NCBI GenBank assembly: GCA_016716715.1
Contig: JADJVE010000003.1
Location: 434,001 to 498,000 of the forward strand
Direction of reading: 5' to 3'
DNA length: 64,000 nt
DNA from: Acidobacteriota bacterium
GTDB taxonomy: Bacteria; Acidobacteriota; Thermoanaerobaculia; UBA5066
Numbering within the stretch: the first letter of the stretch is position 1; each line of letters begins with the position of its first letter. This document shows positions 24,482 through 32,617 of the stretch, piece by piece. The notes beneath the pieces are model-generated. The model worked only from the letters and a program-made list of their open reading frames with translations. It did not search any database and was not told the origin of the DNA. The position numbers and the translations under genes were made by a program.

Positions 24482-26085
24482 TGACCGAACAGGCGAGCTC
24501 TTCCGCGGAACGCCTCGAGAGCCGTCTCGAGTTCGAGGCGCTGCTCGCCAACCTCTCTTCCCGGTTCATCAACCTCGCCCCTCGCGACGTGGACCGCGAG
24601 ATCGAAGACGCGCTGAGCCGCGTCTGCGAGCTTCTCGGCATAGACCTCGCGGTGCTGTGGCAGTGGTCGGCTGCGACTCCGGGCGCCATCATGCCCACCC
24701 ACTTCTATTACGCCCAGGAAGGTCCGCCACCTTCCGAGCCGCTACACCAGGAGCAGTACCCCTGGACCGTACAGAAGATGCTGGCCGGTCGGATGATCGT
24801 CCTCTGTTCGTTGGAGGAGCTGCCGGCCGAGGCCTCCGTGGACCTGGACTCCGCCCGGCGTGTCGGCATCAAGTCAAACCTGACGCTCCCGCTTGCTGTT
24901 GGGGGCGAGCCGCCCTTGGGCGCGCTGGCCTTCAACACAGTCCAGGCGAACCGCGACTGGCCGGATATGCTGGTGAATCGGCTGCAGCTGGTCGTGCAGG
25001 TCTTCAGTAACGCGCTGATCCGAAAGCGCACCGAAGAGGCGCTTCGCTTGAGTGAGGCCCGCCTGTCGTCCGGGGCCGATCTTGCCGGCCTCGCCTTCTA
25101 CGAGGTCGACTTCGACCAGGGTGTCATGTACTTCGACGAGCGGCTGCGCGATCTCTGCGGCATTCCCCCGGACCGGGACCGGGGACTCGGAGCCCTGGAA
25201 TTCTGGATAGAGCATCTGCAACCAGACGACCGTCCGCGTGTGCTGGACGCACGCCAGCAGCTGGATGACGGCAGGCGGGACCGGCTCTCCTTTGAGTATC
25301 GCTACCTGCATCCCACCCGCGGGGAGATCTGGATCCATCATCTGTCAGGCGTGAGCGCGCGCGATGCCGCCGGACGGAGGATCCGCACGTTCGGCGTCCT
25401 CCGCGACATCACGGAACGAAAGCGCGCCGAGGACACGCTGCGCGACCTGAGCCAGCGCCTGATCCAGGCCCACGAAGAGGAACGCGCGCTCCTGGCTCGC
25501 GAGCTGCACGACGACCTGACGCAGCGGCTCGCCGTGCTGGCGATTGACGTCGGCCGCGCCGAGCTCGCCGCGCCGGGCACGCCGCAGGCCGACACGATGA
25601 AGGCCGTTCGCGAGGGGCTCGTGCGCCTCAGCGAGGACGTCCACACCCTGGCGTATCAGCTCCACCCTTCGGTTCTCGAGGAGCTCGGCCTTGCAGAGGC
25701 TCTCCGGACGGAATGCGAGCGGCTCGGACGGCAGGGCCGGCTCGACGTCTCGCTCAGGCTCGACCCGCTGTCCGGCGTCGTCGGGAGGGACGCGGCTCTC
25801 TGTCTGTTTCGCGTGGCACAGGAGGCGCTCAACAACGTGGTCCGCCACGCCGGTGCGCGCGCCGCGGCGGTCACCCTGCGGCCGATGGATGGGGGCCTCC
25901 TCCTCGCGGTCCGTGACGACGGCGTCGGCTTCGATCCGGCAGGCCCGGGGACGGGGAGGAGCCTCGGCCTCGCGAGCATGCGCGAACGCGTGCGGCTCGT
26001 GAACGGCACGCTCGACGTCGAGAGCGCGCCGGGCCAGGGCTCCGCGATCGTCGCCTGGGTTCCCGCGGAGGGAGGGCCGCGATGA
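24481..26085 (+). CDS. GAF-PAS sensor histidine kinase (NarX/LuxR type)
   Basis: 534 residues. A GAF domain lies at about 20-185 and a PAS/PAC domain at about 205-315 (ADLAGLAFYEVDFDQGVMYF...GVLRDITERKRAE). A HisKA_3 dimerisation helix with the phospho-acceptor His follows at about 342 (LLARELHDDLTQRLAVLAID), then HATPase_c with the N box (LNNVVRHAGAR) and G boxes (VRDDGVGFDP, SLGLASMRERV). There are no membrane helices, so a cytoplasmic signal is sensed. It directly precedes a LuxR-type response regulator with a 4-bp overlap, so they form a two-component pair. Confidence 0.92.
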   Translation: MTEQASSSAERLESRLEFEALLANLSSRFINLAPRDVDREIEDALSRVCELLGIDLAVLWQWSAATPGAIMPTHFYYAQEGPPPSEPLHQEQYPWTVQKMLAGRMIVLCSLEELPAEASVDLDSARRVGIKSNLTLPLAVGGEPPLGALAFNTVQANRDWPDMLVNRLQLVVQVFSNALIRKRTEEALRLSEARLSSGADLAGLAFYEVDFDQGVMYFDERLRDLCGIPPDRDRGLGALEFWIEHLQPDDRPRVLDARQQLDDGRRDRLSFEYRYLHPTRGEIWIHHLSGVSARDAAGRRIRTFGVLRDITERKRAEDTLRDLSQRLIQAHEEERALLARELHDDLTQRLAVLAIDVGRAELAAPGTPQADTMKAVREGLVRLSEDVHTLAYQLHPSVLEELGLAEALRTECERLGRQGRLDVSLRLDPLSGVVGRDAALCLFRVAQEALNNVVRHAGARAAAVTLRPMDGGLLLAVRDDGVGFDPAGPGTGRSLGLASMRERVRLVNGTLDVESAPGQGSAIVAWVPAEGGPR

Positions 26086-26732
26086 ACTCCCCCCGCCGCC
26101 CTCGGGTGCTCCTCGCCGACGACCACCTCCTGGTGGCGGAGGCGTTGAAGAGCCTGCTCGCGGTCGAGTTCGACCTTGTGGGCGTCGTGGAAGACGGGCG
26201 CGCGCTGCTCGAGGCGGCCCGCATGCTGCGGCCGGACGTCATCGTCGCCGACGTCACCATGCCCCACCTCAACGGCATCGACGCCCTGGTCCAGCTGAGG
26301 CAGGGCGGAGATCGCGTTCCGGTGGTGTTCCTCACCATGCACCGGGATGCGACGTTCGCGCGGCGTGCTCTCGACGCCGGGGCGGCGGGCTTCGTGCTCA
26401 AGCACTCGGCGTCGGCCGAGCTGATCTCCGCGATTCGCGCCGCGCTCGAGGGGAAGACCTACCTCACGCCGCAGCTCGCGGGAGAGGTCCTGGGAGCCAT
26501 GAAACAGGGGCCGGAGAAGGCCGGCGGCCCGATCGGTGCCCTCACGCCGCGGCAGCGGGAGGTTCTCCAGCTCCTTGCGGAGGGGCATTCGGCGAAGGAG
26601 ATCGCGTCGCATCTCGGGATTTCGGCGCGGACCGTGGAGTTCCACAAGTACCAGATCATGGAAGCGCTGGACCTTCACACGAACGCCGAGCTGACCCATT
26701 TCGCCATCAAGCACGGCCTCGTCGAGCTCTGA
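26082..26732 (+). CDS. NarL/LuxR-family response regulator
   Basis: 216 residues. The receiver domain (about 1-125) has RVLLADDHLLVAEAL, phospho-acceptor DVIVADVTMPHLNG, VFLTMH and FVLKHS. The C-terminal helix-turn-helix (about 148-205) has LTPRQREVLQLLAEGHSAKEIASHLGISARTVEFHK. It is coupled (ATGA) to the histidine kinase. The target promoters may include its own locus; a pair of CCCCGTA repeats lies just after the gene. Confidence 0.93.
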   Translation: MNSPRRPRVLLADDHLLVAEALKSLLAVEFDLVGVVEDGRALLEAARMLRPDVIVADVTMPHLNGIDALVQLRQGGDRVPVVFLTMHRDATFARRALDAGAAGFVLKHSASAELISAIRAALEGKTYLTPQLAGEVLGAMKQGPEKAGGPIGALTPRQREVLQLLAEGHSAKEIASHLGISARTVEFHKYQIMEALDLHTNAELTHFAIKHGLVEL

Positions 26733-26745
26733 CCTTCGGACCGGA

Positions 26746-26775
26746 CCCCGTAAATCCCCAGCGCCGGGCCCCGTA
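26746..26775. promoter_or_regulatory. CCCCGTA direct repeats in the gap before the second regulator
   Basis: CCCCGTA occurs at 26746-26752 and 26769-26775, 23 bp apart, so both copies lie on nearly the same DNA face. The reverse reading is TACGGGG. The 143-bp gap has no tRNA or other gene. This could be an operator for the LuxR-type regulator that ends 14 bp earlier. Confidence 0.35.
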
Positions 26776-26875
26776 GTTTTCCGAGGTCACAACCCTCTGT
26801 CGCCCGACTAGCTTGCCCGGGAGTCCGGAGTGAGCCGGACCCGCGGTGAAGTCTGGCCGCGGGAGAGGTTGCTCC

Positions 26876-27283
26876 ATGCGCGAGAAACCGCTGAGTTGCG
26901 TTCTCCTCGCGGATCGCCACCACGGTCTCACGGAAGGCGTCCGCGGAATGCTCGAGACGGCTTTCGAGACCGTCGTCATGGTCGCTGATGAGGCGTCCTT
27001 GCTCGATGGAGCAGGCCGGCTCCAGCCCGACGTGGCTGTCGTGGATCTCTCCCTGGCAAAGGACAGGAGCCTGGGCTGGCTGCAAGCGCTGCGGGACCGC
27101 TGTCCCGGCCTCAAGGTGATCGTCCTCAGCGTCCACGACGAGCCGAACGTGCGCCGAGCGGCCCTGGGGGCCGGCGCCGACGCGTTCGTTCTCAAACGCG
27201 CAATCGTGACCGACCTGCTGCCGGCGGTCGACAGGCTGCGTTTCCACGAGCGTCATGCAGGGGCAAAGGAGAGTTCGTCATGA
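26876..27283 (+). CDS. Receiver-only response regulator
   Basis: 135 residues from ATG 26876. A full receiver is present (CVLLADRHHGLTEGV, phosphorylatable Asp in DVAVVDLSLA, IVLSVHDE, DAFVLKRAI), but there is no DNA-binding domain. It is probably a phosphate sink or a protein-binding switch for the upstream kinase. The stop overlaps the FAD oxidoreductase ATG by four bases, so it is translated with that gene. In place of the usual double acidic pair the early motif reads ADRHHG, close to the ADDH of its neighbour but with one acidic residue lost. Confidence 0.8.
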   Translation: MREKPLSCVLLADRHHGLTEGVRGMLETAFETVVMVADEASLLDGAGRLQPDVAVVDLSLAKDRSLGWLQALRDRCPGLKVIVLSVHDEPNVRRAALGAGADAFVLKRAIVTDLLPAVDRLRFHERHAGAKESSS

Positions 27284-28971
27284 AAGTCGTCATCGTGGGT
27301 GGAGTGGCGGGCGGAGCGTCGTGCGCGGCGCGCCTGCGGCGTCTGGACGAGAAGGCCGAGATCCTCATGGTGGATAAGGGGCCGTACGTCTCGTACGCGA
27401 ACTGCGGGCTCCCGTACCACGTCTCGGGGGTGATCGCGAAGGAGTCGAGCCTCCTCGTCGCCAACGAGCAGTACTTCAAGGCGAACCTCGGGATCGACGT
27501 CCGGACGAACTGCGAGGCGGTCTCCATCGACCCGAAGAAGAAGACGGTGGACCTGCGGGACGTGAAGACGGGCAAGGTGACGGCGGAGCCCTACGACGAG
27601 CTCGTCCTGTCGCCCGGGGCGCCGTCCTTCCATCCGCCCCTGCCCGGGATCGACCTGCCGGGGATCTTCCACGTGCGGACCGTGCCGGACGTGAAGGCCA
27701 TCCGCGAGTGGATCGAGAAGGGCACGACGTTCCTCGCCGGGATGTTCAGCTACTCCGGCATCCAGTTCGTGAAGCCGACGACGCGCGCCGTGGTCGTCGG
27801 CGGAGGGTTCATCGGTCTCGAAACGGCCGAGAACCTCGTCCACCTCGGCTTCGAGGTGACGCTCATCCAGAAGCTCGATCAGCTCCTCGGACCGCTCGAT
27901 CCCGAGATGGCCCGCCTCGTCGAGGAGCACGTGAAGCGGAACGGCGTCAAGCTGGTCCTCGGCGACGGCGTGGCGGGCTTCACGCAGCTCGAGGGCGGGG
28001 CGCTCGAGGTGAAGGCGACCTCCGGGAAAACGTACCCCGCCGACGTCGTGATCCTCGCGATCGGCGTCCGCCCCGACACGACGCTCGCAAGATCCGCCGG
28101 CCTCGCGATCGGCGAGCGCGGCGGGATCCGCGTCGACGAGCACATGAGGACGAGCGACCCGCACATCTTCGCCGTCGGCGACGCGGTCGAGGTGAAGGAC
28201 TGGGTGACCGGCCAGTGGAGCCTCGTCGCCCTCGCGGGGCCCGCGAACCGACAGGGGCGGATCGCGGCCGACGTCATCGCCGGACGCAAGTCCCGTTACC
28301 GCGGCACGCAGGGAACCTCGATCATCGGCCTCTTCGGCGGCGCGGCGGCCTGGACCGGCGTGAACGAACGGACGCTCCGGAAGCTCGGCGACAAGGACTG
28401 GGAGAAGATCTACCTCTTCCCGAACTCGCACGCCGGGTACTACCCGGGCGCGAAGATGCTCGGACTCAAGGTCCTGTTCCGCAAGTCCGACGGAAAGCTC
28501 CTCGGCGCGCAGGCGCTCGGCGTGGACGGCCCGGCGGTGGACAAGCGGATCAGCGCCCTCGCCATGGCGCTCCAGATGCGCGCCACCGTCTACGACCTCG
28601 AGGAGGCCGAGCTCTGCTACGCGCCCCAGTTCGGGAGCGCGAAGGACCCGGTGAACTTCGCGGGGATGGTCGCTGCCGACGTCCTGCATGGCGACATGCC
28701 GCTCGCCCACTGGAACGAGACGAAGGGCGCGTTCCTCCTCGACGTGCGCCAGCCGGTCGAGCTGACCGTCGAGAGCGTCCCCGGCGCCGTCAACATTCCG
28801 CTCCACCTGCTCCGCGCCCGCCTCGGGGAGCTTCCAAAGGACAAGGAGATCCTCGTCATCTGTCGCTCCGCTCAGCGCGCGTACTACGCGACGCGCGTCC
28901 TCCTGCAGAACGGGTTCAAGGCGAGGAGCCTGTCCGGCGGGCTGCTGTCGCGGGCGCTCACAGTCCGGTGA
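27280..28971 (+). CDS. CoA-disulfide reductase-like FAD oxidoreductase with C-terminal rhodanese domain
   Basis: 563 residues. The FAD fold opens with VVIVGGVAGGASCAARLRR. SYANCGLPY carries the single redox Cys (Cys42) of CoA-disulfide reductases and NADH peroxidases. The NAD-binding segment is TRAVVVGGGFIGLETAENL and the second FAD motif IFAVGDAVEV. A rhodanese-like domain (about 465-563, FLLDVRQPVEL... ILVICRSAQRAYYATR, Cys528) follows, the CoADR-Rhd architecture. Such fusions reduce CoA persulfide or polysulfide, or move sulfane sulfur. Placement among two sulfate-type transporters and a DszB-like protein supports a sulfur role. Confidence 0.9.
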   Translation: MKVVIVGGVAGGASCAARLRRLDEKAEILMVDKGPYVSYANCGLPYHVSGVIAKESSLLVANEQYFKANLGIDVRTNCEAVSIDPKKKTVDLRDVKTGKVTAEPYDELVLSPGAPSFHPPLPGIDLPGIFHVRTVPDVKAIREWIEKGTTFLAGMFSYSGIQFVKPTTRAVVVGGGFIGLETAENLVHLGFEVTLIQKLDQLLGPLDPEMARLVEEHVKRNGVKLVLGDGVAGFTQLEGGALEVKATSGKTYPADVVILAIGVRPDTTLARSAGLAIGERGGIRVDEHMRTSDPHIFAVGDAVEVKDWVTGQWSLVALAGPANRQGRIAADVIAGRKSRYRGTQGTSIIGLFGGAAAWTGVNERTLRKLGDKDWEKIYLFPNSHAGYYPGAKMLGLKVLFRKSDGKLLGAQALGVDGPAVDKRISALAMALQMRATVYDLEEAELCYAPQFGSAKDPVNFAGMVAADVLHGDMPLAHWNETKGAFLLDVRQPVELTVESVPGAVNIPLHLLRARLGELPKDKEILVICRSAQRAYYATRVLLQNGFKARSLSGGLLSRALTVR

Positions 28972-28988
28972 GCGGCCGGGAGGGACAC

Positions 28989-29537
28989 ATGGCCGAATCC
29001 GACACGACGAAGCAGAGCCTGAAGGAAAAGGCCAAGCACGAGCTGATCGAGTACGGGATCAACATCGTCTACCTGACGATCGTGTTCGCCGCCTTCACGA
29101 TCTACCGAAGGCTCGTTCTGGCTGCCCATGACATCGAGTACACGCACTACTGGGTCGCCCTCATCGAGGCGGTGATCCTCGGGAAGGTCATCATGATCGG
29201 GAGCATCTTCCGCCTCGGCCGCGGCCTGGGGGCGAAACCGCTCATCTTCCCGACCGTCTACAAGACCCTCGTCTTCACGTTGTTCTGTGCAGTCTTCAAG
29301 GTCGTCGAGTTCGGGATCAAGGGGCTCTTCACGGGGGAGGGGTTCATGGGCGGGGTCGACGCGCTCCTGGCCAAGAACTCCCACGAGTTGGTCGCGAACA
29401 GCCTGATCGTCTTCGTGGCCTTCGTCCCGTACTTCGGCGTGAAGGAACTGGGGCGGGTGATGGGAGAGGGCACGATCCGGAAGCTCTTCTTCCTGAGGCG
29501 CGCTAACGCGGATCGAGATGGAGGGTTGACCTCATGA
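28989..29537 (+). CDS. Four-helix inner-membrane protein of unknown function
   Basis: 182 residues. ATG 28989 follows GGGAGGGACAC. Hydrophobic segments lie at about 22-45 (YGINIVYLTIVFAAFTIYRRLVL), 58-78, 92-112 and 132-150. I know no named family, but the compact TM pattern and the conserved-looking AKHELIEYGINIVYL start suggest a small channel or anchor. It overlaps the next SulP gene by four bases, so it probably works with that transporter. Confidence 0.7.
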   Translation: MAESDTTKQSLKEKAKHELIEYGINIVYLTIVFAAFTIYRRLVLAAHDIEYTHYWVALIEAVILGKVIMIGSIFRLGRGLGAKPLIFPTVYKTLVFTLFCAVFKVVEFGIKGLFTGEGFMGGVDALLAKNSHELVANSLIVFVAFVPYFGVKELGRVMGEGTIRKLFFLRRANADRDGGLTS

Positions 29538-31297
29538 GTGAGAATGCTTCGGGCGCGCTCGCCTCGATCCGGTGGCCGCGTCCGTTCGACGGGCTGCGGG
29601 GGCTCAAGCTCGCGGACGTTCCACGGGAAGTCTCGGCGGGCGTCACGCTGGCCGCCCTGATGATCCCGCTGAACATCGGCTACGCGCAGGTGGCCGGACT
29701 GCCTCCCGTCTTTGGCCTCTATGCTGGGATCATCCCGCTGGCGGTCTTTGCCCTGTTCACCAGCTCGCGTCATGTGGTCGGGAGCCCGGACGCGCCGATC
29801 TCCGCGATCCTCGGAGCCATGTTGATCGGCTTCGCGCCGATCGGCGATCCGATGCGGGCACAGTACGCCCTGGCGCTGGCGTTGGTGTGCGGCCTGCTCT
29901 TTTTCGTGTTCTGGTTCTTCCGCCTGGCATTTCTCGCCAATTTTCTATCCCGCGCGGTGCTGGCGGGCTTCATCACCGGCCTCGGGATCGAGGTTCTGAC
30001 GAACCAGATTCGGAGGATTCTCGGCGCCTCTCACGGGCACGCGGCAGGGATCGGGGCGCTCGCCGAGCAGGTGCACGATTCCATCGCGACCTCCGTCAAC
30101 ACCACGGGCTACTTTGCCGAGGTGGTCGTCCTGATCGAGTCCATCCCCCGTGCAAACCTCTACTCGGTGGCGGTTGGCGTCGGCGCGTTCGCCATCGTCC
30201 GACTGATGAAGAGGTTCGCGCCCAAGGCGCCGGCGGCGCTGATCGCCTTGGCTCTGACGACCATCGCCGTGGGGGCGCTCGGTCTGGATGCCAAAGGGGT
30301 CACCGTGCTGGGGAAACTGCAGGCGGGCCTGCCGTCTCTGACCGTGCCCGGGATCCCGGTCGCCGACTATCTACGCGTTCTGCCCGGAGCCCTCGCGATC
30401 GTCGGCATAACGATGTGCGAAGCGCTGCTCCTCGTCCGCAGTTGCGGCCGCAGGCACGACACGAAGGCCGACGGAGATCAGGTGATGTTTGCCTACGGCA
30501 TGGCCAGCGTCGCGTCCGGCTTCACCGGCTCACTGGTCTCCGGCCCGAGCGCCTCCCGCACCGCGGCCATGGAAGCTGCCGGTTCGCGCACCCAGCTCTC
30601 CAGCCTCGTCGCCGCGGCGACCGTCGCACTGGTCATGGTGTTCTTCACCGGTCAACTCGCCTACCTGCCGACGGCGGCCCTCGCGGGCGTCGTCGCCAAT
30701 GCCGTCCTGAACCTCATCGAAGTCAAGGAGCTTCGCGAGCTGTGGGTGCTGCGGCGCTCGGAGTTCTGGGTTGCGATGGTGTGTCTCCTGAGCGTGCTCG
30801 TGTTCGGGCCCATGCAGGCGGTCGTCATTGCCTTCCTGATGGCCACGATCGACCTGCTGCGTCGCGCCTCCCGGCCCGGCACGTGGGTGCTGAAGGAGGC
30901 GCCGGACGGCAGTCACTTCGTCTCCGAGGATGAAGAGCATGCGGCCGACACGCCGGGGCTTCTCATTTATCGATTCGGCGCGCCGCTCTACTTCGCCAAC
31001 GCTCCGCTGTTCGAGGAGGAAGTGGAGAAGGTGATAGCGCGCGCGACTTCCCCCGTCAAATGGTTCGTGTTGGACGCGGAGGCCATGGTGGACATCGACA
31101 CCACCGGCGAGCAGGCCCTTCACGAGGTGGCGTCCCGCCTTGCGAAGCGTGGCGTGATCTTTGCCATCAGCCGCGCCAATCAATCGACCCTCTCCTGGTT
31201 ATCCCGGTATCACCTGCTGACGTTGATCGGAAAGGACCGTCTCTACCCGACCAACCGACACGCCGCTCAGGCGTTTCGCCAAGTAGAAAAAGCATGA
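29534..31297 (+). CDS. Second SulP-family anion transporter with STAS domain
   Basis: 587 residues. VSAGVTLAALMIPLNIGYAQVAGLPPVFGLYAG is the SulP signature. The core contains 10-14 helices and ASVASGFTGSLVSGPSASRTAAMEAAGSRTQLSSLV, and a C-terminal STAS domain lies at about 455-575 (PVKWFVLDAEAMVDIDTTGEQALHEV). Here the STAS Asp-rich motif (DAEAMVDIDTTG) is better kept than in the upstream paralogue. It probably moves sulfate, sulfite or bicarbonate. It lies 71 bp upstream of the DszB-like gene, in the same direction. Confidence 0.9.
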   Translation: MSENASGALASIRWPRPFDGLRGLKLADVPREVSAGVTLAALMIPLNIGYAQVAGLPPVFGLYAGIIPLAVFALFTSSRHVVGSPDAPISAILGAMLIGFAPIGDPMRAQYALALALVCGLLFFVFWFFRLAFLANFLSRAVLAGFITGLGIEVLTNQIRRILGASHGHAAGIGALAEQVHDSIATSVNTTGYFAEVVVLIESIPRANLYSVAVGVGAFAIVRLMKRFAPKAPAALIALALTTIAVGALGLDAKGVTVLGKLQAGLPSLTVPGIPVADYLRVLPGALAIVGITMCEALLLVRSCGRRHDTKADGDQVMFAYGMASVASGFTGSLVSGPSASRTAAMEAAGSRTQLSSLVAAATVALVMVFFTGQLAYLPTAALAGVVANAVLNLIEVKELRELWVLRRSEFWVAMVCLLSVLVFGPMQAVVIAFLMATIDLLRRASRPGTWVLKEAPDGSHFVSEDEEHAADTPGLLIYRFGAPLYFANAPLFEEEVEKVIARATSPVKWFVLDAEAMVDIDTTGEQALHEVASRLAKRGVIFAISRANQSTLSWLSRYHLLTLIGKDRLYPTNRHAAQAFRQVEKA

Positions 31298-31368
31298 CGA
31301 CGGCAACGAAAAAGAGCGGGGATCCCACCGCGTGCTCCCCGGGCGATCTCTCTCGAAAGGAGAAGAAC

Positions 31369-32547
31369 ATGACCACTGCCACCATCGAAGCGAAGTTGAC
31401 ACTCAGCACGGTGAAGCTGAACTGGAAAGAAGTGTGGTACACGAACTGCCCCCTCATTTCCGCCAGCAACGTGGACCAGGAGCTGGGCTGGACCAAGGAG
31501 GAGTACAAGAAGATCGGCGTCAAGTACGCCTATTTGCGCTCCGCGGCGGAGAACGACTGGTACCCGCACTACATCCACAACCTCGACAATCTCATCCGCT
31601 TCGGCGGCCTCTTTCCGCCCGTGGCGGTCCACGCCGACATCCGGCGGACCCGCCTCCTCGGGGTCACGCACGTCCCGAAGGAGGGCGGCGTGCTCCTCGT
31701 GCGCGCCAAGGACGACGTCTACCGGATGCAGGACCTGAAGGGCAAGAAGATCGGGCTTTCCAAGAGCCTCAACACGATCAAGAACGACTGGTGGCGCATC
31801 CAGGAGCACCAGGGCATCGAGCTGATGCTTCGGATGAACGGCATGTCCATGAAGGACGTCGAGATCGTCGAGTTCCCGTATCCGGACGACTGGTACAACA
31901 AGCCCGAGATGCTGACGCCCATCGAGAACCCCTCCGAGTGGCAGCTCAAGCGCGACCACAAGCACGACCTCGCGTTCCGGCCCCTAGAGACGGCTCTCGA
32001 GAGCGGAAAGATCGACGCGATGTACAGCCAGAGCAAGGTCCTGAGCGTGCTCTCCGAGGCGACGGGCAAGTTCGCAATCATCGAGGACCTGTCGAAGCGT
32101 CCCGACTGGCGCCTGCAGGTCGCCAACATCCCCGCCGCCATCACCTGCACGGACGTCATGGCCGAGAAGCACCCGGAGCTCGCCGTCACGTTCATGAAGG
32201 GCATGATCAAGGTCGGGCGCTGGGCCAACGAGTACAAGCGCGCCGCCGCGGCGATCCTCGACAAGCAGACGTACTACCTCGACGTCGAGGACACGTACCG
32301 GGGCATCAAGGACGTCGACATGGTTCCGAACCTGTCGCCCCTGAACCTCGCATCCGTCGAGGTCGGCAAGAACTTCATGGTGAAGAACGGGTACATCAAG
32401 AACGACTTCGACGTCGCGAAGTGGGCGGCGCCCGAGTTCCTCGAGCAGGCCGCGAAGGAGCTGCTCGACGAGCAGTGGAAGAAGACGACGACCTCCAAGC
32501 TGCCCTCGACGACCGAGCTGCAGGCGGCGTCCCGGCGGGTCGGGTAA
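31369..32547 (+). CDS. DszB-like desulfinase/periplasmic-binding-fold protein
   Basis: 392 residues. The ATG at 31369 follows AAAGGAG. It keeps the desulfinase core: WYTNCPL with Cys27, HYIHNLDNLIRFGG with His67 and Arg77, RRTRLLGVTHV, KGKKIGLSKS, ALESGKIDAMYSQSKV and KWAAPEFLEQA. In DszB (2'-hydroxybiphenyl-2-sulfinate desulfinase) the catalytic residues are Cys27, His60 and Arg70. The 10-residue His-Arg spacing is the same here, and the RFGG and WAAPEFL patches also match. No signal peptide is seen, so it is probably a cytoplasmic enzyme rather than an SsuA-type binding protein. Substrate unknown; the SulP and rhodanese neighbours suggest sulfite release. Confidence 0.75.
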   Translation: MTTATIEAKLTLSTVKLNWKEVWYTNCPLISASNVDQELGWTKEEYKKIGVKYAYLRSAAENDWYPHYIHNLDNLIRFGGLFPPVAVHADIRRTRLLGVTHVPKEGGVLLVRAKDDVYRMQDLKGKKIGLSKSLNTIKNDWWRIQEHQGIELMLRMNGMSMKDVEIVEFPYPDDWYNKPEMLTPIENPSEWQLKRDHKHDLAFRPLETALESGKIDAMYSQSKVLSVLSEATGKFAIIEDLSKRPDWRLQVANIPAAITCTDVMAEKHPELAVTFMKGMIKVGRWANEYKRAAAAILDKQTYYLDVEDTYRGIKDVDMVPNLSPLNLASVEVGKNFMVKNGYIKNDFDVAKWAAPEFLEQAAKELLDEQWKKTTTSKLPSTTELQAASRRVG

Positions 32548-32570
32548 GGCCAAAGAGATCCGGTGGCAAA

Positions 32571-32594
32571 GGGGGCCCGGGTTTCCGGGCCCCC
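32571..32594 (+). terminator. Strong hairpin between the DszB-like and enoyl-CoA hydratase genes
   Basis: A perfect 10-bp stem GGGGGCCCGG/CCGGGCCCCC with a GTTT loop sits 23 bp after the stop and 23 bp before the next ATG. There is no T tract. It could terminate the transcript or attenuate downstream expression. Confidence 0.6.
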
Positions 32595-32617
32595 TCGCGT
32601 TCCTACGAGGAGAAAAC

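Noticed and set aside
26733..26875. Possible tRNA or small RNA in the 143-bp gap
   Set aside because: No cloverleaf or CCA end is seen; the only structure is the CCCCGTA repeat pair.
31369..32547. SsuA-type sulfonate-binding protein as the only reading
   Set aside because: The absence of a signal peptide and the intact DszB Cys/His/Arg set make a plain transport-binding protein less likely, though the folds are related.
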